Origin: Sphingobacterium mizutaii
GTDB taxonomy: Bacteria; Bacteroidota; Bacteroidia; Sphingobacteriales; Sphingobacteriaceae
NCBI RefSeq assembly: GCF_900187125.1
Contig: NZ_LT906468.1
Span: 2,666,001-2,730,000 of the forward strand
DNA length: 64,000 nt
Reading direction: 5' to 3'
Shown here: piece by piece, positions 16,197 through 26,228 of the stretch
How the letters are laid out: each line of letters starts with the position of its first letter
How positions within the stretch are numbered: position 1 is the first letter of the stretch
Made by a program: the position numbers and the translations under genes
The notes under the pieces: generated by a model
Seen by the model: the letters and a program-made list of their open reading frames with translations, nothing else
Told to the model about the DNA's origin: nothing
The model's database searches: none

Positions 16197-17300
16197 TTAT
16201 TTTAGTAAAACATTAAATAATTCTTCCCAATTGTCTGCTTTCGGTTCATCAAGCGGAATAACAGGTTGTTGTTTTAGGGATGAATAGTTTCCTTTGATCA
16301 ATTTGGCCATCAAATCGGCTAATTCTCTTGGATTATCTGGATTGAAAAATGCGGTCAACTTACTACCTTCTGCCGTTTCATGGGCATAAGGTAAATCAGC
16401 TAAAAGCATGGGCTTATCATATTTCTTAAATTCGGAAATCGGTAGACCCCAAGACTCAACTTTGGAAGAGTATATGAGGCAATTTGTCTTTCCATAAAGC
16501 TCTAACAATTGTGTCCTTGGGATAAAGCCCATGAATTCAATATTCTTAACACTCCCCCATTTTTTAAACAACCAATCAGCATATTTATTTTCATTACCTT
16601 TTACTGTAATAATAGCCTTGAAGTTTTTTATTCCATGATCCTCCGTCAGTATCCTTGAGGCTTCACAGATGACTTCAAAGTTCTTATGGCTATTTGGCGA
16701 TCCTGCGAATAAAAAAGAATAATCAGCATCCGAACTTTGATCAGAGATTTCTATAGGAGTATCAGCAATTTTAGGCCTGGTAACTATAATTTTCTTAGGA
16801 TCGATATTGAACATTTTGCTTAATCCCCTTCTGAACCAATCCTGTTGAACAACCAAATAATCATTTTTATGGATATTGGTCCTATAAATCAGTTTGGTAA
16901 AGATCGCGAACATTGCAATTTTTGGTGCAAAAACCAAATCGTGCATTTTCCATTTATAAAAGGAAAATGAGTTGTGACAATAGACCGCTCTTTTTTCCGC
17001 AATGACCGAGGGACTGGTATCATGTAAACCAAACCAAAGCTCGACTGGTCCTATTTCTTTAGAAATCTTATTTAAAGAGACGTATTCATACCAAAGCCTA
17101 TTTACCCATCTTTTCTTGGGCCATTGGGTCTCGATGTATTCAATGTTTGGGAAATCCGTTAATTCTCGCTTATACACAATAGCTACAACTCGGTATCCAT
17201 GCTTTTCAGCATAGCCAGACAAGAATTTTAAGCAATCTTGGAGAATAGCCAAGGTGCCAGCTTCCACTAAATTTACGGCAGATATAACAATAGTTTTCAT
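16197..17300 (-). CDS. GT-B glycosyltransferase (GT1/GT4-like)
   Basis: 367 aa. The C-terminal half carries the donor-binding region: FLFAGSPNSHKNFE near residue 188 and SSKVESWGLPISEF near residue 279, with the EX7E-like spacing kept (E…LPISE). The N-terminal half is less typical, with an ISAVNLVEAGTL opening seen in a Bacteroidota EPS transferase subgroup. The ATG shares its first base with the last base of the upstream gene's stop, so the two are translationally coupled. Specificity unknown. Confidence 0.85.
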   Translation of the reverse strand: MKTIVISAVNLVEAGTLAILQDCLKFLSGYAEKHGYRVVAIVYKRELTDFPNIEYIETQWPKKRWVNRLWYEYVSLNKISKEIGPVELWFGLHDTSPSVIAEKRAVYCHNSFSFYKWKMHDLVFAPKIAMFAIFTKLIYRTNIHKNDYLVVQQDWFRRGLSKMFNIDPKKIIVTRPKIADTPIEISDQSSDADYSFLFAGSPNSHKNFEVICEASRILTEDHGIKNFKAIITVKGNENKYADWLFKKWGSVKNIEFMGFIPRTQLLELYGKTNCLIYSSKVESWGLPISEFKKYDKPMLLADLPYAHETAEGSKLTAFFNPDNPRELADLMAKLIKGNYSSLKQQPVIPLDEPKADNWEELFNVLLK

Positions 17301-18433
17301 TAGCGATTATTCAAAGAATCGTTAAACAATTGAATCCATTTTTCCATCACCATAGCTTCAGAAAAATTGTTTGACATTTCAAAGGCTTGCTGCCCCATTG
17401 AATCTCTTAATTCAGGATCTCTGATAAGGGTCAAAATTTTATTTGCCATACCTACTTTATCTCCTTCCTCTAACAAATAACCGTTTTTACCTTCCTGAAT
17501 AATATCCTTAGGTCCACATTTGCAGGTATAGGAAATCAGGGGTAATCCAGAAGCTTGACCTTCTAATAAGGCCATTGGCAATCCTTCATATCTGGAGGTC
17601 ATAGCAATCATGGAACTGGACAAATATTGCTTGTCAATATCTCGAACTGGTTCTTTAAGGATTAATGTATCCTCTAGTCCTAGTTTATTAATTTGATTCT
17701 GTAAATTTTCTCGTTCAGGTCCTTTACCAAAAATATTTAGTTTCCAATCCGGTTCTTCTTGATGGACTAACTTCCAAACATCAACCAGATCTTCAAATCT
17801 TTTTTGATAATCATAACGGCCAACAGCAATGACATTTTTGGAATCTAATTGACTTCTTTGCGCTACTGGAAAGCTATTCGCATTTGGAATCACGACAATA
17901 TTGGGAAGATCTCCCCAATATGATTTATCTTCTTGAGTTAAAACTACGAACTTATCAAACTTTTGAACTGTCCTAAGATCTTTATTGCTTCTATATTTAT
18001 CAATAAGTTTCCAAAGCCCTTTCCGTCCATATTGCAACCTTTTAAATCTTGAAAAATGTATTTCCACAATTTTCTTACTGCCATCATTTATATCCGGCAA
18101 GAGGCCAACTTCATGGTCAAAAAGAGAAACACAGATATCAGGTTGGATTTCCGATAATTTTTCAGCTAGTAATTTTTTATGTAAAGCTTGTTTTCGGGGG
18201 TAGTCAAAAATCTTTTTTAAAAGACCGGAACTATTATTTTCAGTATAATTTATTCCTAAATCAATTTGTTTTATAGAAGCATTTAAATCAAAATATGGTT
18301 TTCGATTTTTCTGATCAGTGGTAATAATGCTGATATCATGGCCGAGTTTTGCAAGATAATTGGTTTTATTAGCCAATACTCGCTCCATACCTCCAGAGTT
18401 AAATGTACCTAGGATGCAATACGCTATCTTCAT
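17300..18433 (-). CDS. GT4-type glycosyltransferase
   Basis: 377 aa, GT-B fold, with the N-terminal glycine-rich element (FNSGGMERVLANKTNYLAKLGH) and the C-terminal donor site (AVGRYDYQKRFEDLV near residue 200; SRYEGLPMALLEGQASG near residue 283, with both glutamates of EX7E). The closest style is WbnK/GalNAc-alpha-transferase-like enzymes of Wzy-dependent polysaccharides, but specificity cannot be read. Its start lies inside the end of the Wzy-like gene (35-bp overlap), so expression is linked to it. Confidence 0.9.
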   Translation of the reverse strand: MKIAYCILGTFNSGGMERVLANKTNYLAKLGHDISIITTDQKNRKPYFDLNASIKQIDLGINYTENNSSGLLKKIFDYPRKQALHKKLLAEKLSEIQPDICVSLFDHEVGLLPDINDGSKKIVEIHFSRFKRLQYGRKGLWKLIDKYRSNKDLRTVQKFDKFVVLTQEDKSYWGDLPNIVVIPNANSFPVAQRSQLDSKNVIAVGRYDYQKRFEDLVDVWKLVHQEEPDWKLNIFGKGPERENLQNQINKLGLEDTLILKEPVRDIDKQYLSSSMIAMTSRYEGLPMALLEGQASGLPLISYTCKCGPKDIIQEGKNGYLLEEGDKVGMANKILTLIRDPELRDSMGQQAFEMSNNFSEAMVMEKWIQLFNDSLNNR

Positions 18434-19688
18434 AAACTTCTTCTTTTTCAGCTATATCTTCTGTGACCTTTAATGAATCGATGCAATAAAAAACCGCGTA
18501 TATAAAAAAGATGTCCGTGGCAACTTTAAACCAAATAATAAAGGTTAAGACCAACAAAATCAAAAAGAACATCCAATATTCAGGGTGTCTTTTCATAAAC
18601 ACCAATGCATTAACCACAAATAAGAGTGCAAAAACAGAAAAGCCAATTAACCCACTATAAAGGATAAAGCGGCAATAACCTATATCAGTACCATAAACAA
18701 AGTTGTCAAAAAGACCAGAACCTATTAACCAAGTCTTCTGATCCTCAGGCCATACCCACATTTCTCTATTTAATTTATCTGTAGAATCGGTTCTCCATTC
18801 CCCTTTTTCAACGTAATTAAAGAATCCTTCAAAGGCAAATCGCATTTGATCGTAGAACTCAATGTTGGTATTATAAAGATAAATTGATATTCCAATTGCT
18901 ACGGCCAGGAATAACCCAAACAATAGGCTTAATTTTCCTGAATACTGTTTGATTGCTTTTCTGAAAACAGATGAACCAAATAATAAATAACCTAAAGAAG
19001 CTCCTAAACCCAAAATAGTAGTTCTAGAGATGGCATTTCCAATAATTGCGATAAAGAAAAAGGAGATTAATAACAAACTAATAGACCATGCATTATTCCT
19101 AACTTTTTCATCATTATTTAGGACAGCAGTAATCATCAGTAAAACTATTGTAAACCTTACTCCCGCTGGGTCTAAAGCAGCACCAATACCATAAAGCCTT
19201 TCTACTTCATCGAAGAATTCTTGACCTTGAGATACATAGCTGTCAACAAATTGCTTAAAACTAGGAATATTATCAATCATTAATGCAGCAGCACATTGAA
19301 AAACACAAACCGCCGTTACATAATATGTAACTAACTTAAAGTCAACTTTTCCATGAACAATTTTGATCATTGAACAAATTGCATAGGCTCCAAAATACCA
19401 GACGGCAAAACTCAGAATGTAAGAAGCGTAAGCATAATCGGTCGTTTTATTAATGTCGGTAGAATAATAGCAGATAAATGAAAACAACAATGCTAAAATA
19501 ACGGATAATAAAAATCCCTTTGAGATTTTTATTTCCCTTACAGTCAACCAATTCATACCAGCGAACATTACCCCAAGGACAGCAAGGACCATTTTGGTAT
19601 TTAGACTTGGAAGGAAAGTAAAAGCTATCGGGAAGAGGAAAAAACTCACCGATACACCTAGAATTATATAAAGCAAAAATCGAATCAT
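18399..19688 (-). CDS. Wzy-like O-antigen/EPS polymerase
   Basis: 429 aa from the ATG at 19688; a TTG three codons upstream is possible. About eleven hydrophobic helices cover the chain. A large extracytoplasmic loop near residues 265-335 (from DQMRFAFEGFF to FDNFVYGTDIG) carries the charged and aromatic residues typical of Wzy_C/O-antigen ligase proteins. Such proteins link flipped repeat units into a polymer at the periplasmic face. It is the only polymerase-like gene in the locus. The 35-bp overlap with the following GT4 gene is the largest same-strand overlap in the locus. Ligase function cannot be excluded. Confidence 0.8.
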   Translation of the reverse strand: MIRFLLYIILGVSVSFFLFPIAFTFLPSLNTKMVLAVLGVMFAGMNWLTVREIKISKGFLLSVILALLFSFICYYSTDINKTTDYAYASYILSFAVWYFGAYAICSMIKIVHGKVDFKLVTYYVTAVCVFQCAAALMIDNIPSFKQFVDSYVSQGQEFFDEVERLYGIGAALDPAGVRFTIVLLMITAVLNNDEKVRNNAWSISLLLISFFFIAIIGNAISRTTILGLGASLGYLLFGSSVFRKAIKQYSGKLSLLFGLFLAVAIGISIYLYNTNIEFYDQMRFAFEGFFNYVEKGEWRTDSTDKLNREMWVWPEDQKTWLIGSGLFDNFVYGTDIGYCRFILYSGLIGFSVFALLFVVNALVFMKRHPEYWMFFLILLVLTFIIWFKVATDIFFIYAVFYCIDSLKVTEDIAEKEEVYEDSVLHPRYI

Positions 19689-19700
19689 AAAGTACAATGA

Positions 19701-20687
19701 TTATTTATACAATATCCCGTAAACAATTTTTAAAACTACTTTATTATAGATTTTAACAAGCCAAAATTGCTTTTTGACTGCCGCTAATTGCAAAAGTCTA
19801 GTACGCAAAGGAAGAGCTGTGTTTTCCATTACATATGGATTGGCCTCTGGAAACCAGTTTAACCACTTTTCATATTGAGAGACTTTTTCAGAAATTAATA
19901 ATGGTAGTTTTATATTTAATTTTAAATAATACATTAAGTTACCTAACTTATCTGATATTACACTGCTTTTTAAATAGTTTTCAACTTCAGATACGTTTGC
20001 AGTTACTTGCTCAATATGGCTATCTGAATAGGTTTTAGTTAATGAAGCAGTGTTACTTTGACCGTAATGATAAAAATACCGATCTAAATAGGCTACTTTT
20101 TCAGCATTAGAGAACAATTTGATTGCAACCATTAAATCCTCTCCCATGTTCTTGCCTTCCATAAACCTAATATTGTTTTCAACAAATAACTTTGTTTTGA
20201 ATAAAAACAACCAAAGGTTCCACCGCATGGTTCCCCTCATCATCTTTTCAATAGCATCTAGTGGGGTTTCAAAATTTGGTTGCTTCATCTTTCTTTCATT
20301 TTTCTCAAATGTCAGGTACCAACTAAAACCCAGAATATCGAGATTATTTTTCTCTGATTGGTTTATTGACAACTCCAAAGCATCGGGATCTATTTCATCA
20401 TCAGCATCCACAAAATAAATGTACTCACCCCTTACAACGTCTAAACCAGAATTTCTAGCAGCTGCAACTCCCCTATTAACTTCATGATTAATAATTTCAA
20501 TTTCAAACTGAGATTGTGCTTTGAACTTTTCCAAAACTTCTAAGCTTTTGTCAGTACTACAATCATTGATGAAAATTATTTGTACTTCTTTGTATGTCTG
20601 GGAGGATAAGGATTCCAAACATATATGCAAAGTTTTCTCTGCATTATATACTGGAACAATTATCGAAATTAGTGGTTTTCTTTCCAT
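19701..20687 (-). CDS. GT2 glycosyltransferase
   Basis: 328 aa. GT-A fold with the usual opening (ISIIVPVYNAEKTLHICLESL), the NDCSTD nucleotide-binding element near residue 42 and a metal-binding DADD near residue 96. The C-terminal ~100 residues are basic and partly amphipathic and may contact the membrane or acceptor. It should be an inverting transferase for the EPS repeat unit. It lies 12 bp upstream of the Wzy-like gene and 18 bp after the first GT14 gene. Confidence 0.9.
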   Translation of the reverse strand: MERKPLISIIVPVYNAEKTLHICLESLSSQTYKEVQIIFINDCSTDKSLEVLEKFKAQSQFEIEIINHEVNRGVAAARNSGLDVVRGEYIYFVDADDEIDPDALELSINQSEKNNLDILGFSWYLTFEKNERKMKQPNFETPLDAIEKMMRGTMRWNLWLFLFKTKLFVENNIRFMEGKNMGEDLMVAIKLFSNAEKVAYLDRYFYHYGQSNTASLTKTYSDSHIEQVTANVSEVENYLKSSVISDKLGNLMYYLKLNIKLPLLISEKVSQYEKWLNWFPEANPYVMENTALPLRTRLLQLAAVKKQFWLVKIYNKVVLKIVYGILYK

Positions 20688-20705
20688 TATAAAGTTGCTA
20701 CAAAA

Positions 20706-21581
20706 CTAAGCTTTATTTGACTGAACATGTTGTAGAATTTTATCCACAACATTGATACTCTTAGCATTAAACTTTCTCGCAAACAATTTATCAGAATGCA
20801 TTAAACACTCAAAATCAGCAATTTCCCAGTCTATGATCACATTATTTTCCCATCGAATCTCCCGCATACAGCCTTTTCCCTCATCCTTATAATCAAAAAC
20901 TTTATTCTTGAAAACAGAATTCCAACAAATAGTTTGAACAACAATTTCATCACAACAAAAACTGTTTTTATATGTACTTAGTATTTTATTCTTCTTTGTC
21001 AAAATTAGCTTTACTAAGCCATCCGAAATACTTAGCCATTGTGTTCCTTTTTTGAAATCAACATTTTTATTCCTTTTAAAACCAGTAAGTTCTTGAATTT
21101 TAATTACACCAGCCCTAATCACTCTTTTCAATTGATTGGTAAGTCCAGCATCTGACCGAAATGAACTTGAAAACAAATGAATCCTTCTAACTTTCCGATC
21201 AATTTCTTCATTAATATCTCTAGTATAAAATCCAATAAACTCTTTACCATGGTTTGCTTGGAAAAATTCATGGATATAATCCTGCGACTTTAATGGCATA
21301 TCAACCCCTGATAATAAATGGTAATATTGGTATGCTTCATTTTTTGAAGCCATCTCAAATAGATTTAATTCAGCTTCAACCACAGTCACATCTCCCCATT
21401 TAACATCTACCCGGTTTTCCAGAATAAATAATTTCGCAAATTTAACGGCTAAATTTGGCAACTCTTTGACTTTTGCATCGAAATGGATATAAATATCATT
21501 TCTAACATCATCAATAGATTCGACAAGTCTATTTAAAACATCAAACTCATTATGAGCTAATATTAGGTATGCATGTTTCAT
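20706..21581 (-). CDS. GT14-like beta-1,6-N-acetylglucosaminyltransferase
   Basis: 291 aa of the Core-2/I-branching family. Marks are the opening KHAYLILAHNEFDVLNRL, the IHFDAK element near residue 34, RVDVKWGDVTVVEAE near residue 57 and YHLLSGVDMPLKS near residue 87, plus FDYKDEGKG and the charged LFARKF segment near the end. Bacterial members act as GT-A-like transferases that do not use a DXD metal site. It is a clear paralogue of the next upstream gene, which encodes the same motifs in the same order, so the pair arose by tandem duplication or was recruited together. Confidence 0.85.
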   Translation of the reverse strand: MKHAYLILAHNEFDVLNRLVESIDDVRNDIYIHFDAKVKELPNLAVKFAKLFILENRVDVKWGDVTVVEAELNLFEMASKNEAYQYYHLLSGVDMPLKSQDYIHEFFQANHGKEFIGFYTRDINEEIDRKVRRIHLFSSSFRSDAGLTNQLKRVIRAGVIKIQELTGFKRNKNVDFKKGTQWLSISDGLVKLILTKKNKILSTYKNSFCCDEIVVQTICWNSVFKNKVFDYKDEGKGCMREIRWENNVIIDWEIADFECLMHSDKLFARKFNAKSINVVDKILQHVQSNKA

Positions 21582-21583
21582 AA

Positions 21584-22423
21584 TTAGGACTTAATTCTAT
21601 CCAAAATCTTTTCAACTATTTGAATATGAGATGAGCTAAATTTCCTTGCAAATAAGCAATTAGATTGTAATACTAATTCTACATCTTCATCTGAAAAAAC
21701 TCTTGCATTTGCCCCTTTAAACTCTTGAAATAATAACTTATTTGAATAAATTATCATAAAGTTCAATTCCGAATAAGATAGTTCTGTTGGGATAAACAAT
21801 TCATCTCCACACATAGTAAATTTATACCTTTTTAAAATTTCTTTTTTCCTTTCTAAAATATATATAACTGCGGCTTCCGAAATGCTGACCCAATTTGAGG
21901 CCTTAGAAAATTTTCTGTCCTTATTTATCCTCAACTTGGAAATCTTTTGAAATTTTATTCCTATTCGTCTCAAGATTTGAATAAATCTATTATCATTAAA
22001 TCTCTTCATAAAAGGATTTATCATATTTCCCTTTTCTTCTAATTCGCCATTATATTGTGATAACGGAGTGAAAACTTGATGGTTAGGATATGAATCGAAA
22101 AAAAAATGAAAGTCATCTTGGTTTACTAGAGTTAAGTGAACACCGGAAATCATGTGGTAAAAAGAGTAGGAACCATTATTTTTTGCAAGATCAAAAAGTG
22201 CTAGTTCAGCTTCAATTTGAGTTATGTCACCCCAACGAACATTAATGCGTTTATCATCTTGAACAAAAAACAACCTAGATTTTTGACAACTTAATTTTGG
22301 CATTATTTTTACCTTTTTATCAAGATGTATAAACAGGTCATTTCGACAATCGTCCAATTGTTTTAGGAGAATAGATAAAATTTCAAAATCTTGATGAGCA
22401 ATGATTAAAAAAGCATGTTTCAT
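21584..22423 (-). CDS. GT14-like glycosyltransferase, second of a tandem pair
   Basis: 279 aa, the same family and layout as its neighbour: KHAFLIIAHQDFEIL at the start, HLDKKVK near residue 34, VRWGDITQIEAEL near residue 62, YHMISGVHLTLVNQDD near residue 90 and LFARKFSSSHIQIVEKIL at the C-terminus. The acceptor-side middle segment (residues 115-175) differs most from the paralogue, which suggests different acceptors. The stop lies 2 bp before the paralogue's start, and its own start overlaps the GT8 gene by 4 bp. Confidence 0.85.
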   Translation of the reverse strand: MKHAFLIIAHQDFEILSILLKQLDDCRNDLFIHLDKKVKIMPKLSCQKSRLFFVQDDKRINVRWGDITQIEAELALFDLAKNNGSYSFYHMISGVHLTLVNQDDFHFFFDSYPNHQVFTPLSQYNGELEEKGNMINPFMKRFNDNRFIQILRRIGIKFQKISKLRINKDRKFSKASNWVSISEAAVIYILERKKEILKRYKFTMCGDELFIPTELSYSELNFMIIYSNKLLFQEFKGANARVFSDEDVELVLQSNCLFARKFSSSHIQIVEKILDRIKS

Positions 22424-23355
22424 TTTGCTCTCGATTTTAATTTTCTATATAGGTTTTGAGAAAAAATTATGCACTTTTTCCCAATTCCAGTCTTATAAAT
22501 TTTATAAAAGAAAAATACTTTTTTATTCTTTTTCCAGATTTCCTTAATGTTTTCTGGCAACAAAAGAAACATATCCCACCATAAATCAAATTTTACAGTG
22601 AATTCATTCCAAGGTTTTCCTCCTGTATAATGAACAGTTCCATTTCTTTGAACATTATCCCAATCCGACTTTGAATACCTCCTTAAAAATTCAGGCATAA
22701 ATTGTGGTAAAAAAAATGTTCTAATACTGTTATAAATAGGATTTAATCCTAACACTCTTCCTTTACAAATAACATTCAAAACATCTTGATCAGGAAACTG
22801 TAAATAAGGCACTTTCAACGCTTCAATAAATCTTTGAGACATGCTATCCTTTCGCATTAATTCCAAATTCATTATTAAAAAACCAGAATTAAAATAATAA
22901 CCAGGCTCACAACCGATTTTTTTTAAATAAGAAATTTGATAATCAAGAGCGGCTTCGTATACAGCTGCAACATAATTCTGATCTAATTCAATTTCCTCAT
23001 ACAATTTCCCCAAATCATTTTTTACAATGACATCGCAATCTATATAAATTATTTTGTCATATTCCTTTAATATTTCTGGAAGTAATAATCTGTAAGAGGC
23101 AGCAATAGTATATCTTTCATCTACATATACTCCTTCTAATGCACCTTCTAAATTAACATAGGAAAAACTCATCCTATCAGGGTAAAAGTTAGATAATAAT
23201 TCCAAGTATTTATCTGGAAGATTTTTCGTTAATAAACATTTTACTTCGAAATGATACCTTTCATCTGAACTTTTTAAAATTGACAATAGACAAGTTACTG
23301 CTGGAATAAAGTAATTCTCCGTAAATGCGACTACTATTGGAATGGAATATTTCAT
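22420..23355 (-). CDS. GT8 family glycosyltransferase (LgtC/GspA-like)
   Basis: 311 aa. Family marks are YDKIIYIDCDVIVKNDL near residue 98 with the DXD metal site, GYYFNSGFLIMNLELM near residue 148, PDQDVLN near residue 185 and HYTGGKPWNE near residue 240. GT8 enzymes transfer galactose or glucose with retention. The C-terminal basic tail may anchor it peripherally to the membrane. Its last bases overlap the second GT14 gene by 4 bp (ATGA-type coupling). Confidence 0.9.
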   Translation of the reverse strand: MKYSIPIVVAFTENYFIPAVTCLLSILKSSDERYHFEVKCLLTKNLPDKYLELLSNFYPDRMSFSYVNLEGALEGVYVDERYTIAASYRLLLPEILKEYDKIIYIDCDVIVKNDLGKLYEEIELDQNYVAAVYEAALDYQISYLKKIGCEPGYYFNSGFLIMNLELMRKDSMSQRFIEALKVPYLQFPDQDVLNVICKGRVLGLNPIYNSIRTFFLPQFMPEFLRRYSKSDWDNVQRNGTVHYTGGKPWNEFTVKFDLWWDMFLLLPENIKEIWKKNKKVFFFYKIYKTGIGKKCIIFSQNLYRKLKSRAK

Positions 23356-23363
23356 TTAATTAC

Positions 23364-24287
23364 TTATTTTTTAAACAATTTATCTATAAAAAAACGAACA
23401 TACATCATATTTTTATCTTTACGGTTAGCTAATTCACATTCTTCAATTTTAAATATTTGTCTAAATGGCAAAAACTTAACTGCTCCATTATAATAATCAT
23501 AAATGCATTTTCTATACAAAGTATCCCAGTTTATTTGATTTAAGCAAAATTTTTCAATGTCATTGCAAGGAGGGAGATAAGAAATTGCTTTAATTTTATT
23601 AAAAAGTTTTGTAGTAGCTTCAATTTTAACAGGCATTTTAGAATTATCACTAGATAAATGAATTTGGGAGAAACGAAAACAGAATAACATTTCTTTATAA
23701 TTGGCAAGTCCATTTTTTGCTAATAAGAAAACTGTTATTATATCAGTGCCAAAGGCAAATGGTTGTTGAATAAATTGAATAGATCTAATAGCCTCAGTTT
23801 TCATAATATAATTTGCCATACAAACTGTAAAACCTCCATTAAGCCAAGCATACACAAATTCAATTTGACTACAATTTTCTTCTAATATTCCATCAATCCC
23901 TATAGTCTCACCTTCTTCATTTATCAATTTTACCCTTGATCTAATAATATCAACTTTCGGATATTTTGAAATCAACTTCATACCTGTAGAAAGAAAAGTT
24001 TTATCATAAATATCATCATCAGAAGCTAGTACTAAATAATCGCCATTTGCATACTCTAAACATTTATTCCATTGTTTTACCAAATCATTTCCACCAATAT
24101 TTTCCTGATTTCTATAATATTTAATTCTTTCATCTTTAAATTTCGAAACTATTTCAAAAAGATTTTCTGGAGAATTATCATCAATAATAACCAATTCAAA
24201 ATCAGAATAATCCTGATTAAGTATACTTTCAATAGCAAGGTTTAAAAATTTGGATTTATATGCTGGTAATATAAATGATATTAACAT
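23364..24287 (-). CDS. GT2 glycosyltransferase
   Basis: 307 aa. It opens with ISFILPAYKSKFLNLAIESIL, has IIDDNSPE near residue 36 and the metal site ASDDDIYD near residue 93, followed by a conserved acceptor-side segment with a TDIITVFLLAKNG stretch near residue 187. No membrane helix. The coding sequence is visibly very AT-rich, like its neighbours from 20.7 to 27 kb, which fits exchange of the specificity segment of the locus between strains. Confidence 0.88.
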   Translation of the reverse strand: MLISFILPAYKSKFLNLAIESILNQDYSDFELVIIDDNSPENLFEIVSKFKDERIKYYRNQENIGGNDLVKQWNKCLEYANGDYLVLASDDDIYDKTFLSTGMKLISKYPKVDIIRSRVKLINEEGETIGIDGILEENCSQIEFVYAWLNGGFTVCMANYIMKTEAIRSIQFIQQPFAFGTDIITVFLLAKNGLANYKEMLFCFRFSQIHLSSDNSKMPVKIEATTKLFNKIKAISYLPPCNDIEKFCLNQINWDTLYRKCIYDYYNGAVKFLPFRQIFKIEECELANRKDKNMMYVRFFIDKLFKK

Positions 24288-24339
24288 TTTTTTTAATTTT
24301 TCGTTTTTAAATTGTTAAAACTACTCACACAAGTAATAT

Positions 24340-25290
24340 TTATTTATCAACACAAACTAAACCTAAAATACTCTTTCTCCTTATTAAATTATACTTATAG
24401 AATTTTTCAATTAACAACCTATCACCTGAGGTTAACTTGACAATTGGAATATGTGGGTTTTTCATTGGTGCCCTACATAATGCATAATTTATTTCATAGT
24501 TTTTCCAACCTCGGCTTTCTTGTAATAAAAATGCACTATCTTCACTCTTTTTTAGAAATAAATTAAACAATTCATATTCTCGTAAAGCTATTTGTTGGGC
24601 TAGATAAACTAAAAGATATTCTGGCCTGTTGATATTTTGTTTTATTGCTAAATAATCGCTTCTACTTTTTAATAATTCAAAATACTTTTTAGCACCTAAA
24701 ATTGCAAGAGGGGATAGAGCTTTTAACCACAATTCAATAAGTTTATTTCCTGATCTTGAAGCTAAAAACCATGACTCTATAACTGGGTATTTAAAATCGA
24801 TGGTTGAAGTTTCCTTATAATATCCAATTATATCGAAGCTTTCCTTTGCATTAAGTTGAATTACCCAACTTAAATCCTCGTTAAAAATTGTTGTTGAGTC
24901 AATCCAAATTCCCCCATAATTATAAAGTAAGTTCAGTCTTATTAAATCAGTTTTATTAGCAATTGGCATTTCGCCAATAACTTTAAGATCTGGCAGATAT
25001 TCTTTAACAGAATCATTATTAAGTAAATTAACTACAAAATCTGGATTTTTGCTTATTACATGCTCAATTATCTTTTTTACATAGCAAGGAAGATTATCGG
25101 TTTCCCAATACATCCAGATAATTTTAGGAAATTCCTTCTTATCATTATTTACTTTTCGATTAGATATTTTTAAAACTCTTTCTCCAACAAAATCAGGTAA
25201 GGTATTTTCAGGAAAAATGTTAACTAAAAAGCATTTAACAAGCATAAAAAATGAACGAAGTTCTTTCATGGCACTTTTATATTTATACAT
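24340..25290 (-). CDS. Capsular polysaccharide synthesis protein, GT32-like
   Basis: 316 aa. It has the glycosyltransferase-sugar-binding/GT32 layout: FPKIIWMYWETDNLP near residue 54, DLIRLNLLYNYGGIWIDST near residue 115 with the DXD-like aspartate after GGIW, and a C-terminal region typical of bacterial capsular polysaccharide synthesis proteins (Caps_synth). No signal peptide; the hydrophobic stretch near residues 14-26 is short and may be peripheral. The last base of the GT2 stop upstream is shared with its start. Confidence 0.85.
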   Translation of the reverse strand: MYKYKSAMKELRSFFMLVKCFLVNIFPENTLPDFVGERVLKISNRKVNNDKKEFPKIIWMYWETDNLPCYVKKIIEHVISKNPDFVVNLLNNDSVKEYLPDLKVIGEMPIANKTDLIRLNLLYNYGGIWIDSTTIFNEDLSWVIQLNAKESFDIIGYYKETSTIDFKYPVIESWFLASRSGNKLIELWLKALSPLAILGAKKYFELLKSRSDYLAIKQNINRPEYLLVYLAQQIALREYELFNLFLKKSEDSAFLLQESRGWKNYEINYALCRAPMKNPHIPIVKLTSGDRLLIEKFYKYNLIRRKSILGLVCVDK

Positions 25291-26228
25291 TAACGAAGTA
25301 CTTTCAACCTAATTAACTTTTCCTTCATCACATTAAAAACAAACCATCTATCATTTTTCATAGCTTTAAATAAAAACAAGTATTTATCTAGCTTAAAATT
25401 ACTTGTATTGAAAAACAACCTTAGGTAAAACCCCCGAATACTTTTATTTAAAATCTTATGGTAAGATTCATTTTCGAAAGCGGACTTAATTGACTTTAAG
25501 TAGTTTATGAATTTTAAATAAAAAACATTGTCTTGATTTTGGTTTGTTATACCGCCTTCATGTCTTCTATAGGTAGATGTGTAATCTGTTGTTCCATAAC
25601 TTTTTCCGAAGGTTAATGCATATAAAAACAAAGGAGTATCGCCATACATGAAGTTATGTTTTTTAAAAAATTCCTCAAATCTTTTCATTTCTATAGAGTT
25701 TCTTATTAAAAAAGTAGAAGTATGCGCAGTCCAATTTTCTAGTATTTCAGATCCTTGATATTCTCGTTCTCTTTCTATTTTGGTCAATTCATTAGTTTGA
25801 TTAAATCTACCTGACTCTATTTTAACATTCACATTAGAAAATACAATTGAATACTCAGGATTATTAGTTAAAAACGCAACCTGCTTTTCAAGTTTTTGAG
25901 GACAAATCCAAAAATCATCTCCTTCACAAACTGCTAAGAACTTTCCCTTAGCTTGATTAATTACCCACAAAAAATTCCCAATCGCTCCTAAGTTCGTCCG
26001 TTGATAATAATATTTGATAAAGATATTGTCAGGTATTTTAGTTTCAGATAAATATTCATTTATAATTTTGTCGGTATTATCTGGTGATTTATCATTCGAA
26101 ATGATTAATTCAATAGTACCATTAAATTCCTGACTAACAACCCCATTGATTGCATTTAAAATAAAATCTTCATGTCCATATGTAGTCATTACAACTGAAA
26201 CATCTACATTTTGTTTATTTTCGTCCAT
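25290..26228 (-). CDS. GT2 glycosyltransferase
   Basis: 312 aa. GT-A fold with VSVVMTTYGHEDFILNAINGV at the N-terminus, ISNDKSPDNT near residue 45 and the metal-binding CEGDDFWICPQK near residue 97, a signature shared by many Bacteroidota EPS transferases. The C-terminal 80 residues are basic and aromatic. It overlaps the GT32-like gene by one base. A 110-bp gap, AT-rich and without features I can name, separates it from wbqC upstream. Confidence 0.9.
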   Translation of the reverse strand: MDENKQNVDVSVVMTTYGHEDFILNAINGVVSQEFNGTIELIISNDKSPDNTDKIINEYLSETKIPDNIFIKYYYQRTNLGAIGNFLWVINQAKGKFLAVCEGDDFWICPQKLEKQVAFLTNNPEYSIVFSNVNVKIESGRFNQTNELTKIEREREYQGSEILENWTAHTSTFLIRNSIEMKRFEEFFKKHNFMYGDTPLFLYALTFGKSYGTTDYTSTYRRHEGGITNQNQDNVFYLKFINYLKSIKSAFENESYHKILNKSIRGFYLRLFFNTSNFKLDKYLFLFKAMKNDRWFVFNVMKEKLIRLKVLR

